Origin: Harmothoe impar
Taxonomy: Eukaryota > Annelida > Polychaeta > Phyllodocida > Polynoidae
Assembly: GCA_947462335.1 (NCBI GenBank)
Contig: OX381708.1
Coordinates: 41,729,377 to 41,793,376, forward strand
Length of the DNA stretch: 64,000 nucleotides
Direction: 5' to 3'
In this document: positions 34,528-45,259 of the stretch, piece by piece
Layout: each line of letters starts with the position of its first letter
Position numbering within the stretch: position 1 is the stretch's first letter
Position numbers and translations under genes: made by a program
Notes under the pieces: model-generated
Told to the model about the DNA's origin: nothing
What the model saw: only the letters and a program-made list of their open reading frames with translations
Database searches by the model: none

Positions 34528-35763
34528 GTGACTATACATGGGTAAAAATCGACACGTGCGACACGGCGACACGGGGGGTTGTTAAAATCGACACGTGCGA
34601 CACGGGTGTTTTAAAAATCGACGGACATGAAATTATAGGCAGAATGTATAGGATAAAAATCGACACGGCGACACAGTACCTTACACTCTCAGGGCAAGTG
34701 TTTAGAATCTAAACACTTTCCTAAGCACTTCGCTGTCCCTCTTTTGGGAACATGTTTAGGGTCTAAACATGTTTAGAAATCTAGGTGTTTAGACATGAAG
34801 TGTTTAGAAATATACTCTAGTTTAGGTTCCAAAGTGTTTAGATTACCATTGTGTTTAAATATCATTGTGTTTAGGGTTTTGAATTTTATTTGGGGCTTGG
34901 GCTCGCATCAATTTATGATAATAAATTCCTCTTCCTTAGATTCCATGATATAATTGTAATAGTGTCGTGTAATTCATCCTCTGTAGTTGAAGATCAATCT
35001 CACAGGAACCTGGAAAAGAAAAGTGAGGTATTCAAGCTGTTATACAATGTGATCATGTACAATAGAACAAAGTCAAACTACTGCTATATTTCTGTAGTAG
35101 ATAACTGTTAACTAATACTTCAGTATTAGATGAGAACTCTCACAGCCCTAAATATTTATTATTAACTTATTGGCTTCTCTGGTTTAAATACAGAATTAGA
35201 TATTCCATAGAAACATACCTTATTTGTGACAGCTCCTATGGAAACTGTTGAGTCCAGTACATGCAAACTTCCCTTCTTGTCTGTTTGAAATCCTCCCTAA
35301 GACTGCCACAGGTTTAATACATGTGGCAGATGGACCAACATGATGCATATATGTAATATGACACCAATGGATAAACTAAAGTCAGTCTGCCCCCAGTGTC
35401 CCCAATGGGATTAACCATGGCAGGTCCCAAGAATTGACACCCCTCCCTCTCCCAGAAATGAAACAACAACAATGAGCTCATTGGTTACCTAGGTTACCAC
35501 TGAGGTGGGAGTTGGCAGCAGGAGTTAGAGGGGATATATCTAAACACTATGGTGTTTAGGGGCTGGGGAAAATCTCACATTGTGTTTAGAACCTCCATGT
35601 GCTTAGCTTTTAAACACAAAAAATGCCATGTGATTAGAAATGAAACACATCCTAAACACATTCAGGTGCTAAACATGTTTAATTTCTAAACGCTTCCAGG
35701 ACAGTGTAGCTAAAAATTGACACGGCGACACGTCGATAATTCTGGCTACCCATGTATAGTCAC
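34528..35763. mobile_element. element with GTGACTATACATGGGTA ends (ATTACT duplication)
   Basis: The left end GTGACTATACATGGGTA is repeated inversely and perfectly at the right end. ATTACT flanks both sides (34522-34527 and 35764-35769), a 6-bp target duplication. Next to each end, AAAATCGACACG and GCGACACGG words are iterated. A second element occupies 34684-35706. Confidence 0.85.
34684..35706. mobile_element. nested element with iterated GTGTTTAGA/TCTAAACAC
   Basis: It begins CACTCTCAGGGCAAGTG and ends with the inverse of CACTGTCCTGGAAGCG. TA lies on both sides. The arms contain many copies of GTGTTTAG or its inverse CTAAACAC, often facing each other (TTTAGAATCTAAA). A 73-codon open frame at 34890 lies in the AT-rich centre and shows no recognised similarity. 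Confidence 0.78.
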
Positions 35764-36093
35764 ATTACTATCCATTACTGTTTAAATATATAGTGACAAA
35801 TGGGTAGGTTAGTCCTGTGCACACTGTAAAAAGTTGTTGTTCGTGAACAGCAAAATTTCATGTAAATGTACACTACTTTAGCTGTAAATGATAATACAGC
35901 AAATTCTACTGTACATGTACAATTCTGTTACTGTAAATGCAGGTTACGGTAGTGACTTGTAGATCTACAGTACTTTTCCCTATAATATGTACACGAGAGG
36001 TCGTGGGATCGATCCTAGGTCTAGCCACCTCTCATCAGGGATCTTTAACAACAAGGCTGTAGCTCATTTAATACAGACATGGCAGAGGTGGCT

Positions 36094-36294
36094 TATATCC
36101 CAATATGACCATTTGTAACACCGGCTCTGTGGTGCAATGGATCAGCCCCTGTCTCCAACACCACAGGTGGTGAGTTCAATCCTTGGTGGAGCCACTTCTC
36201 TTGTTTCACCTACATCCACCTAAAATTCGTTTTTGCCTCACATGGATGGTTAAAAATATCACCAGCACTGGGAGGCGAACCCCAGACCTTTACA
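36094..36294 (+). repeat. tRNA-Arg-derived SINE unit 1
   Basis: From 36123 it reads GGCTCTGTGGTGCAATGGAT, the 5' half of tRNA-Arg(UCU), including the A box. The B-box-like GTGAGTTCAATCC and a GGTGGAGCCA acceptor-like end follow. A 3' tail (CACATGGATGGTTAAAAATATC) completes the unit. It is not a functional tRNA because the anticodon arm is not preserved. Partial B-box-like sequence (GTGGGATCGATCC) also lies upstream near 36005. Confidence 0.75.
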
Positions 36295-36329
36295 AATTAT
36301 TATTATACAGTTGAGAAGTAGAGTAGAGA

Positions 36330-36533
36330 TATATCCCAATATGAATGTTTGTAACACCGGCTCTGTGGCGCAACGGATCAGTGCCTGTCTCCAACACCAC
36401 AGGTGGTGAGTTCAATCCTTGGTGGAGCCACTTCTCTTGTTTTAACTACATCCACCTAAAATTCGTTTTTCCCTCACATGGATGGTTGAAAATATCACCA
36501 GCACTGGGAGGTGAACCCAGGACCTTCAGATTA
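36330..36533 (+). repeat. tRNA-Arg-derived SINE unit 2 (tandem copy)
   Basis: A near-identical repeat of unit 1, offset by 236 bp, with GGCTCTGTGGCGCAACGGAT and the same B box and tail. On the minus strand its end reads GGGTTCACCTCCCAG, a second B-box-like sequence facing the first. Confidence 0.75.
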
Positions 36534-37082
36534 TGATTTACAATCAATTTTGCTGTACAGTAACAGAAGATTCTGCTGTCCCTATACAGTACATAGTGCT
36601 GTAAATATACAAAAGCTCACTTGCTGTAGGTCTACAGCACAATCTACTGGAACCATAGTTGCCCCCAGTATTTGGTGTACAGGAACACTACTTACTTCTA
36701 ACAGTGCAGTCCTAAAAATGTCCCACAAACAGTGACATAATTGTTGGACGTTCCCTAAATCCTTGAGGAACAGATCACTTTATTCTGTCCTTCCTACTTT
36801 CAGAGATCAGAAATTTACGGACGGAGATCATTATATTTATTTCATGGCAGACCGAGGACCCTGGAGGGGACCCGGGATGTAAACTTACCACAGGATGATG
36901 AAATTTAGGGGGCGGGAGGTACTTCCAGCTAAGGCCCAAGGCCTATCAAAATAAAATAGCCTAGTAGCCTATATATACTAGCAGGCCTACACGTTTCGAG
37001 TAGGCCCTAACGTGCTGAAAATTATTTGGTCAGCTTTTTTTAAACAAAGACCAGAATCAGCAGTTTAGGCCTACACTACCTA

Positions 37083-38052
37083 GGGGAGACCTGGGAGAAT
37101 TGGGACAAAGGTGAACTGGGAACTGTTTATTCTGCCCATAACCAATAATTTTGATGGATCACCACCGATGCTATTTTTTCAACCAATGATATCAATGTTT
37201 TTTGTGCTAAAAAAAGTTGTTTTCCCAGGTCTCCAACGATTAAATTAACATGGTGTTACCTTTTGATAAAAAAATATTGTCATGTTGGATTATCTAGCAT
37301 TGATAGTTGGCAAACTGACCAGCTACTTACAAAAAAACAGTTTAGCATATTTTGAACTGTATTTACATTTTGCTTAAAAATTTCAACCTTGGGAGAACTG
37401 GGACACTCATTCGGGGAGAATTGGGACACTCTTGACTGTAGGCGTGTAGCTGGATGAATTATCGACCAATCAGAATAATCTGATAATTCCCTGGCCCTGT
37501 CTGCGGAATTCTTAGCGGGCATTACGTAACAACTGCATGGTACCCATAGGGTAGCTGTATCAGGCCTTATCTCGCCACTACCAGCTCAAGCAATGGACGC
37601 CCGCATAAGGCATCCAGCCACCGTGGTATAGGGAAGAACTGGGACACTCCAGGTGAAGATTTATTGTGCATCAATTATTTTTCCCTCAGACCTTTGACTG
37701 AAGCTTGTAGGTTACAAATGATCATACTGAATATAAGTTAAAGCAGAATCATGTTTTATTAGTTAATAATCACACCATTTACACTGTCCCAGTTCTCCCT
37801 GGTGCGTCCCAGTTCTCCCTGGATGGTGTATCCTCAGAAGTGTCCCAGTTCTCCCTGGAATTTCTCAAAATTTCAAAAGGCCCTAAACAGGAATCATAGC
37901 AGGCTAGGATGAATTTGATGAGTCCATATGAAAGGTTTATTGGTAGTCTTTCTTCATGAAACAAAAACATTTGGTTATTTTTGGCATTGTAGAAATCACG
38001 AGCAAACATGGTATGATTTTAATTTACTGTCCCAATTCTCCCAGGGCTCCCC
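37083..38052. mobile_element. 970-bp element, TA duplication, iterated GGGAGAACTGGGACA
   Basis: The 25-bp terminal repeats run GGGGAG(A/C)CCTGGG...TTGGGACA with one mismatch. TA flanks both sides (37081-37082 and 38053-38054). GGGAGAACTGGGACA occurs in direct orientation near 37390, 37416 and 37632, and inverted near 37784, 37806 and 37843. It has the same terminal length, GGG start, GGGACA end and TA target as the element at 20000-21558. Confidence 0.9.
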
Positions 38053-38054
38053 TA

Positions 38055-38416
38055 CCCATCTAGATGTAGGCCTATAGGGTATCTATAGGCCCTACTTCTG
38101 ATTCAAGAAATGTTTGTTTCTCAGGGAAATTTGCCTATGTAAGAAAGATAAAGTTATATCGGTCAAAAAATGTTGAAACTCATATTTTTCTTTTGAAATC
38201 GTCCAAAAATTAGGGTCTACCATGGTTATCTATGATCCACCAAGCACCCACCCCGCACCCCCTTCCCATGCCATTGCCCCATCTGCCCCATTCCCAACAA
38301 CGCCAAATGACGGTGGCGGGCAAACGCTGACAAACGCCAACTTTTAGTTAGTTCACCACATTGCCACTAGGGGTACTGTTAAGTTTCTTTCTTTCTCACT
38401 AGATGGGGCCTCAGTT
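38055..38416. other. OARD1 upstream region
   Basis: No coding exon is recognised. A GC-richer stretch (CAAATGACGGTGGCGGGCAA) lies near 38304-38324. Confidence 0.4.
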
Positions 38417-38424
38417 ACTTCCGG
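38417..38424 (-). promoter_or_regulatory. ETS-like site in OARD1 promoter
   Basis: ACTTCCGG (inverse CCGGAAGT), about 120 bp upstream of the first OARD1 ATG, is typical of TATA-less housekeeping promoters. No TATA box is evident nearby. Confidence 0.4.
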
Positions 38425-38545
38425 TCGGTTTGACAGGATCAATAGCAAATCAACTGATAAATACTCGTATTTATTGAGCTCGTAAAACAAAAAGTCCTCC
38501 TACGAAGGAGAGAAACATAGAGATTAGTATCTAGTGTTTCTGACT

Positions 38546-38680
38546 ATGTCTATGCTGAAATACGTCACTATCGGAAACACGAAGAGAAGGAAGATGGAAT
38601 CGACAGACTGCACCGAGAAGGCCGGGGCGGAGACCGGCGCAGCAGCACCAGAAGTCACGGGCCGCCCAGGCACAGACTCG
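38546..38680 (+). CDS. OARD1: OARD1 exon 1 (variable N-terminus)
   Basis: Residues 1-45, polar and unconserved. The donor is TCG|GTAAGA. The start is uncertain among three in-frame ATGs. Confidence 0.8.
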
Positions 38681-41162
38681 GTAAGAGTTAGGGCTCCATT
38701 TAGGATCGGCCCTGTTCTGTTCAGCCGTCAAGTAATTGGAAACATATTTGTTTTTGCCTGCTAAGTAAACTGTACCGCTACCAGGGGCATGTGTTTTCCC
38801 CCTTAAAGCTGTGCCAACATTTATATTTAAGGCCACTCAAAAAAAAAAATTGTTTCTCATCACCAAGCAGTGAAAAATATGACGAGGGCGTTTTTTATTT
38901 AATTTTTTTTTTTTTTACTCGGGGCTTAAATACATGGGGAAATTTGGACTTTTTGCCATCAATTTTCCCATTTTAGTATTTCGGAGTTATTGAATAAAAG
39001 TTGTTTTAATGGAAGTTATTCCTAGCTGACTGCATAACTGACAGCATATGCTTTAATTTGATACCAAAATTGCCAATATTTTATCCAATTTTAACATATT
39101 TTTCATCAAAAATGTAAAAAAAAAAAAAAAAAGTTTTCCCAAATCATGAATTTTATGATGCGCGCGGTGATGAGAAACAACTTTTTTTTTTGAGTGGCCT
39201 TAGTACCGGTATGTAGGCCTACCGTATTCTGGCATCAAGGGCGGATCCAGAAGGGGTGGTCTAGCCTCTAGGGGGGGGGGCGGGGGGGGGGGGGCACAGC
39301 CAAGAAAATTTGGTCGGAGGGGGGGGGGCACGGGCAGGGTTCTGGACCACATTTCCTATAGTTAAGAGTCAAACCAAGGGCCTTTTTAGGGGGTCTAGGG
39401 GGGCACGTGCCCCCCAGGCCACCCCCTGGATCCGCTACTGGGCATCTGTAGTTCCCTTCTTACCCTTCTTGTTATAGACCTGTCAGGATTTCATAACTGA
39501 TAGAAATGCCATCTTCTTTACCATTAGATTTATCACATTTAGATAGTTACCTGGTTATGGCTTATCCAGACCACCACTAAATACCCAATACGTGTAATTT
39601 TTATGTGACTACTCGATTATTGATTGGTTTTGTTTTCTTTCATTTTAACACAGACATTCATTGAGACTAAGGGGGATCTGTTCTCCTGTTCTGACTCTGA
39701 GAGCATTGCACACTGTATCAGTGCTGATGTTGCTATGGGTAAGGGCATAGCTGTCATCTTTAAAAAGAAGTTTGGAGGTGTCCAGGAATTAAAGAGTCAA
39801 GGTAGGTGGAGAAAAAGAGAATCAATGGAAAAGTGGCTCTTTCTATTATTACAGGGACGCCAAGTATTACGATTTTTTCGTAATTTTACGATTTTTGACC
39901 CCCGATTACGCCCATTACGATTTTAGATATCAAATTACGATTTTCAAGCATCTCTGTAATGTTTTACAGCAAATGTACCATACTGAGGTATGGGATGAAA
40001 AGCATGATATATATACAAATACACAAAACTAGACTAAAATAAGATTTTGTTGGCTGTCAAGCGGCCAGATCTAGAAATATAACATTACATATTGAGGAGC
40101 AAACAAATGCTAACTCATGCATGATGATGACAACTTTAATGAATCATAAGAATCCATTCATGCATCATGCTGACCCTTCAGAAATGTCATTCTATTGTCA
40201 CGATTTTTGTTACGATTTTAGCCAAAAACTGTTACGATTTTGGGGTCCAAAAATCGTAAAAAATACGATTTGGGGGTGGGGTAACTTGGCATCCCTGAAT
40301 TATTATTAGATGAATAAAAAATTTTTTTATGTTATGGCCATCAGAATGAAAGTGAGAGTTTACCGTCCACCGCCCGCAGGCCTTCGAAAGGGCCGCATGA
40401 AAAGTTCATTATTAATGTAGCTTTCCATTATTGATATTTCTTCAAAAATCTGACCAATATTGTACATTATTCAAAAAAAAATTAGGCCCCAGAAAACTCC
40501 TAAAATCGAGCTTTCTAAGGAATCCTTAATAATGAATAATTAAAAAAGGCCGCATCTGTTTACCAAAACTCTCGGACGGTAAACTCTTACTTTCATTCTG
40601 ATGGCCTATGATCTGTACCGGTATACTGGTGACACCTCAATTTTAGAATGAGATTTCAGTTACCGTACATATAGGATTTCTTTCCAATAAAGAAAATAAA
40701 AAACAAGTAAAGATTCCCGGTTCTCCACAAGGACAATATTATGTGCTACGTTTGTACAAATACTATCTGTTCCATTTGGCGGATAGATATTGAATACATA
40801 CATAGTGTTGTATATTACGAGGTAATAATTCAAGGTAATAAAAGAATATATATTCCCTTAATGAAAAAAAAACGCTTTCTCTTTCAGGTCAGAAACCCGG
40901 TGGATTGGCATTTCTAAAGCGTGGTAACCGTTTCGTATATTACCTTGTCACAAAGGAAAAGTACTTCCACAAACCCACCTACAAGACCCTTGAGTTGAGT
41001 CTACAGGCGATGCTCGCTCACAGTGAGATGAACAAAGTCAATGCGATTAGCATGCCGAGAATCGGATGCGGACTAGATGGTCTTCAGTGGCCAAAGGTGT
41101 GGGAACTCATTCAAACTGTGTTTAAAAATAGTGGCATTAACATCACTGTATACACGCTATAG
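38546..41162 (+). CDS. OARD1: ADP-ribose glycohydrolase OARD1 (TARG1), macro domain
   Basis: OARD1 hydrolyses the ester bond between ADP-ribose and glutamate/aspartate side chains and deacylates O-acetyl-ADP-ribose. It acts mainly in the nucleus during DNA-damage signalling. Exons 38546-38680, 39654-39801 and 40888-41162 join with consensus GT-AG borders (phases 0 and 1) and encode 185 residues. The macro domain starts at about residue 47 (KGDLFSC), then [25 protein letters not shown] and [11 protein letters not shown]. The catalytic lysine is in YYLVTK (Lys117) and the catalytic aspartate in [12 protein letters not shown] (Asp158). They are 41 residues apart, as between human Lys84 and Asp125. 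The C-terminal ITVYTL matches the human end. The N-terminal exon is unconserved, Lys/Glu/Ala-rich and about 33 residues longer than in human. ATGs at 38552 or 38594 are alternative starts; the frame is closed by TAG at 38525. Confidence 0.95.
38831..39199. mobile_element. PIF/Harbinger-like MITE, subfamily B, in OARD1 intron 1
   Basis: The ends are GGCCACTCAAAAAAAAAA in inverse orientation, followed by TTGTTTCTCATCACC on both sides. Flanks are TAA and TTA. A closely related copy is at 57818-58197 in the opposite internal orientation. Confidence 0.85.
39236..39440. mobile_element. 205-bp hAT-like MITE (GGCAT duplication)
   Basis: The ends are CAAGGGCGGATCCAG and the inverse of CAGTAGCGGATCCAG. 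An exact 5-bp GGCAT lies on both sides (39231-39235 and 39441-39445). The interior is G-run-rich with GGCACGTGCCCCCC. It sits in OARD1 intron 1. Confidence 0.85.
39654..39801 (+). CDS. OARD1: OARD1 exon 2 (macro domain N-terminal half)
   Basis: The acceptor is ATTTTAACACAG and the donor CAAG|GTAGGT. It encodes residues 46-94, including KGDLF, the AHCIS strand and the GKGIAV ADP-ribose-binding loop. Confidence 0.95.
39852..40297. mobile_element. hAT-like element with iterated TTACGATTTT, in OARD1 intron 2
   Basis: The ends are CAGGGACGCCAAGT and the inverse of CAGGGATGCCAAGT. Flanks TATTATTA and AATTATTA match at 7 of 8 bases, as expected for hAT. ATTACGATTTT is repeated in both arms. A piece of the palindromic repeat family (CATTCATGCATCATGCTGACCC) lies inside at about 40103-40180. 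Confidence 0.8.
40336..40606. mobile_element. 271-bp MITE with GGCCATCAGAATGAAAGT ends (TAT duplication)
   Basis: The terminal repeats are about 33 bp, starting GGCCATCAGAATGAAAGT and ending AGTTTACCGTCC. TAT lies on both sides. GGCC ends with a 3-bp duplication resemble PIF/Harbinger elements. It is located in OARD1 intron 2. Confidence 0.8.
40888..41162 (+). CDS. OARD1: OARD1 exon 3 (both catalytic residues)
   Basis: The acceptor is TTTCTCTTTCAG. It encodes residues 95-185 with Lys117 and Asp158. The stop is TAG at 41160-41162. Confidence 0.96.
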
Positions 41163-43131
41163 TGATTGAGACCATCCTCTGCCAGAGGAACTCACTACAT
41201 CAGGCTCAGAGAGACTTCCTAGTGTCTATGATAGGCCACTGCAGTCATAAACATTCCAGTGATGCCATACGCGTCTGTATAACTTATAGGTATATGCACA
41301 TGATACCGGTAGGCATATATAAGCACATACAGTGTAGTATAATTTGTGCCACGCTTGCTGGTTGCATGGTGAGCAATGAGTTGCAAAACCCAGATGGGGC
41401 CCTCATTTGATGTGCTAGAAATGGAGGGTGGCATTGTTTTTCTTGTATCCTATACCGTAATATTTTACTGTATTTGAATGACTCATTAACGTTGTACATT
41501 TCTGAGATCAAAATGAAGTTAAAAGTATTGAGGTTCTTTTATATCCACTTGGCCAGCGAGATAAAGTACTATACCCCATGACTTGGCCAAGTCAGAACCT
41601 CGAGGGTTTGTGACATCAAATTGGAGACACAGTTTAAACTCTATGATTCATAATTCAATGGTGAGAGAGCTTTATTTGACTCCTGAAGTAGCTGTTGCAT
41701 ATATTTGAACCATAGAAAGAAGAGATTAACCATGTATCCCAACTTTTAAAACAAACTATGATATACCCAAGAGTACAAGGACAAGTTTGTGAGACAATGC
41801 TTAAAACCCCAGAACGAGAATGAGATCCTCCTATCGCACAGTATGATAAGGGAATCAAGTAGAATTCAGAACATTATGCACCTATCGTTGATGGATTATT
41901 TCCCATGATTTTCTGAAGATAAAATGTTGGCAGAATGCACCTGTCACTTTCTGTCACTCCAACCATACTGCAGTGTTGCAGTGGTTTACTGAGGCGTTTT
42001 AGCCGGACCTGTCCTACTGTGTGCTGTAGGGAAATTGCTCTCATGTAGAGACATTGATTAAGTACCTTTTTTCAGAACTATATTCTATGGGACCCTCAAC
42101 CAGAACATGATATCATTTACATTTGAAGACCTTACAGGGATAATATGCATGCTCCAGAAGAAGCCCTGTCGCCAATTTTAGCCAGCATATTTTTGTAGCA
42201 AGCTAAAAGAACATTTCTAACAAATCTGTATTGTACCTAGTGGTGTGTTTTTTGGGAGGGGGGGGGGGGTCCTAGGGGGTACTTGACTATATAAATTGCC
42301 TGCCAAAGTGACCTAGCTCAATCAAGGATAGTTTATATAGTTATTGTTGTGGCAGAAAGTTAGTTTATATAGTTATTTTTGTGACAAAGTAAATACGATG
42401 CCTACACAATCTGATCTATCAGGAGAGTCCATATATGTAAAAGATCCCACAAACAAAAATTTAAACTTTCATGGTTGTCCTCTTTTCTGTGAAGGTAACA
42501 CCAGTGCCTCCCCATTAGAAACCATTCCAATCTACCTATCTGGTCTATAGTTGTATTTATTTTACCAATGTATATCTCAATACCTATTGCCCTGACAGCT
42601 ACACATGGGTTGGAAAGGAAAGTAGATGGTATTTTTCTCTCCTGCGATATGTCATTTGATATTGTAAGATGTCTTATTGCTGAGTAATGTTTTCATTTTG
42701 GTTGTTTAGCACTAGGACACATACAGACCCTGTAGCGCGGTTCCTGGTTTTCCTAGCTACTACCACACATTTATTGCTTTTAGAATTTGCTACTGGGCTG
42801 CTATGAAGCTAGACCAGTGGGATTCTGCTTCATTATAGCTTAACCCGATTTTGTCCCCATCAGAGAATGATAACAGTAGATATTTTGGTCTAAAATGGAG
42901 ACACCTTATTTTAAGCATGACCTTATTTTAAGCAGGTCCTGAGGTGATCAGTGATAAGCTTAGTATTTGTTTTGATGTTATTGTTGAGGCTTTTACATGG
43001 CATCAGCTTGTAGGTTTCCATCCCACCTGTTCAACAATATGCAGCTCTTACTCAGCAATAATGCCCGCACAAAAAGAATGTCGGTTATATTAATCATATT
43101 GTTGTTACTAGAGTGCCTATGTAAAAATAAA
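41163..43131 (+). other. OARD1: OARD1 3' flank / possible 3'UTR
   Basis: No coding exon. The first clear AATAAA on this strand is at 43126-43131, allowing a 3'UTR of about 2 kb. The true polyadenylation point is unknown. Confidence 0.35.
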
Positions 43132-43476
43132 AAAATATGAAAAAGAAACTGGGAGTAGAATTTGATTCAATGGTAAATGTTCAGTTTTATGTTCAGGTGC
43201 ACCATATTAGCACAATATCTTATCCTTCAAACATAAGATATTTGGGGATATCCCAAGCTTCAACCAAAGACAGTGACTACCCTGTGTATCCCCAGGGGAT
43301 ACTTTGCAAGAAACTATTGTGCTTGATCATACCCCAGTCCGCCAGGGGATGCTTCATAAGAAACCAAGTACCCTGAGCAATGGTTAGTGTAGGGGTTAGG
43401 GTTAGCTAAGTCCTTTCTGATTGGCTCAGGGTTCTGCTGAGTCTAAGGCAGACGACCATTTTTTCCCTCATTTCAG

Positions 43477-43627
43477 AAGTCCAACTTTCAATGCAGCCAG
43501 GGAAGCTATCAGGACAGGTGGGTGGGAGCCAATGGGTGGAGTAGATAGATGGCATCAATACGAAGAGATTGATAGTACAACAGAAGAAACCGGACATCAA
43601 TATCATATTGAAAAATGCAACACATAA
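43477..43627 (+). CDS. candidate terminal coding exon, unrecognised
   Basis: A strong acceptor (TTTTTCCCTCATTTCAG) precedes a frame of about 49 residues, starting in phase 2. It includes SPTFNAAREAIRTGGWEP, MGGVDRWHQYEEIDSTTEE and TGHQYHIEKCNT, and stops at TAA 43625-43627. Composition is polar and protein-like, with Trp and His residues. It is phase-compatible with the candidate first exon at 32844-32956, which would place OARD1 inside that gene's intron. No family is recognised. Confidence 0.35.
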
Positions 43628-44496
43628 AGTCACAAAATTTTCTGAAATCGTCTGCAATGAAGCTTCTATGTAAATGTACTGTGGACTGAGCTTCATTGCC
43701 AAGATGGTTGTATACGATTCAGTGATAAGTCTATGGGGCGCTCAGGTGAGACGCTTTTTTTAAAGATATTCCACCACCTCCCACCTCACAGATTTGCATA
43801 ATAGTAGAGGTATGCTGCATGGAACTGCATGAAATGACCCAAGATTCTTTGTCCGCGCGGAAACTGAAGCTAGTGGTGGACCAGGGGAGTCCTTGTCTTT
43901 GGATGAAGAATAAGACATCTTCTTGAAGCATAAGCTATTGCGCTAATGTGGAACCTCCTGCTATAGTGGTATTTAGAGTAATCATAGAGATTATAATTAT
44001 TGTTCTGTATATAATTATCAATAATTTAATTATCAACGTCCTTTTATACGACTAGACCTACAATGAATGGTAAAGTGGTAGGCATCACCGAAGACCCAGG
44101 ACATTCTTTGGAATTATTTGTTTTATGTTGGATCGATGAAACGTGTTTAATCTAGGTACACTATTAGGAACATCTGGATTAGGCCGTTGTGTTGGTGACA
44201 GAGACAAATGATGAGTGATTTACATCACAAATGACTCAGGGTCAGGGTGATTACATCGTTGCATTGATTGATTGAAATATTTAAGGTTTGAATCATTTCA
44301 GGAACAATGAATTTGTCAATTCTGAGAGCAGAAACGTATTCCTGGTTTAAAACTACCCTCAAATTGAAATGACAAAAGTTGACTTGTAAGAAGTGTAATT
44401 TTTTGGTAGGATTTTATTACAAATTACCTTTTCAGGAATTCCTGTTTTTCTGTATTAAGTTATATTAAATGCCTACAAAAAGTTGGCCAAGTCTTA
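43628..44496. other. no gene recognised
   Basis: No exon, RNA gene or element ends identified. Confidence 0.35.
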
Positions 44497-44630
44497 GACG
44501 GGCATGGCAACCGGGAGGGGGGGAACATGCCCCCCCCTACTTTTGACCAACCCTGAAAAAGGTCAAACCTAAAAGGTCAAGCCAAAAGAGATCAAAATCC
44601 CCACTTTTGAAACTGCTTGCCATGCCCCTG
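44497..44630. mobile_element. 134-bp hAT-like MITE
   Basis: The ends are GACGGGCATGGCAA and the inverse of CAGGGGCATGGCAAG, with G/C runs inside. The target duplication is not clear. Confidence 0.5.
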
Positions 44631-44774
44631 TCAGATGTCCTGCTTTCGACTTACTAAGGAGTGGCATATCCAGATCTACAGTCAACTTTAATAAGGAGCA
44701 TAGTAGCCCATCGCTGCAATTGTTAAAACAATCGTGGGTGTCATCGCATCATGTAGTTGTCAGTATGGGACAGG

Positions 44775-44905
44775 AATGGGGCGTAGGAAGCAAAATCTTC
44801 ATTTGGGGGCCTAGGGGGCCAAACCCAACAAGCCTTAAACATCGGCCTTCAATCATGATGGGTCATATATAAGAATTGTATGGAAAAGTAATGTTAAAGC
44901 CCCCT
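44775..44905. mobile_element. fragment of the 11.67-kb hAT-like family
   Basis: GGCGTAGGAAGCAAAATCTTC, the following GGGGGCCTAGGGGGCC, and GTATGGAAAAGTA match the right end of the element at 11670-12381 read inversely. The other end is missing. Confidence 0.7.
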
Positions 44906-45259
44906 TTAGTTCTGATTGGGTGCCAGGCCACTGTATCTCAACTTTCCATATTGGGTTATAGTGGAAAACCAAAGAAGAGCAAAAACGCTTAAAAGGCATA
45001 TTTATTGACTTAAAGATTACACATGATATGACATGTGAGGGAAAAGGGGGACTATATATATATATATATATGTATGCGTATGTATGGGTATAGTATATAT
45101 ATACTGAGTAAATAAGGGGAAACTGTATATACAATAGCACAGTCCGGAAAGACCAATATAATAAAGGGGAAAGATACCGTTCAGATACATGAAATCATGT
45201 GGGAATCAAATAGATCTGGTACGCGGGCCACACAGTAAGTAATGAATATAATATATATA

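Larger units (their letters stand above)
35822..36706. mobile_element. 885-bp CACTGT-end MITE hosting a SINE pair
   Basis: The ends are CACTGTAAAAAGTTG and the inverse of CACTGTTAGAAGTAAG. CA lies on both sides. The arms iterate CTGTAAAT, CTGTACAG and GTAGRTCTACAG words. The middle holds two tRNA-derived repeats, at 36094-36294 and 36330-36533. Confidence 0.65.

Noticed and set aside
36123..36200. Functional tRNA-Arg gene
   Set aside because: Only the 5' half and B box are tRNA-like; the anticodon arm is lost and the unit has a SINE-type tail and tandem copy.
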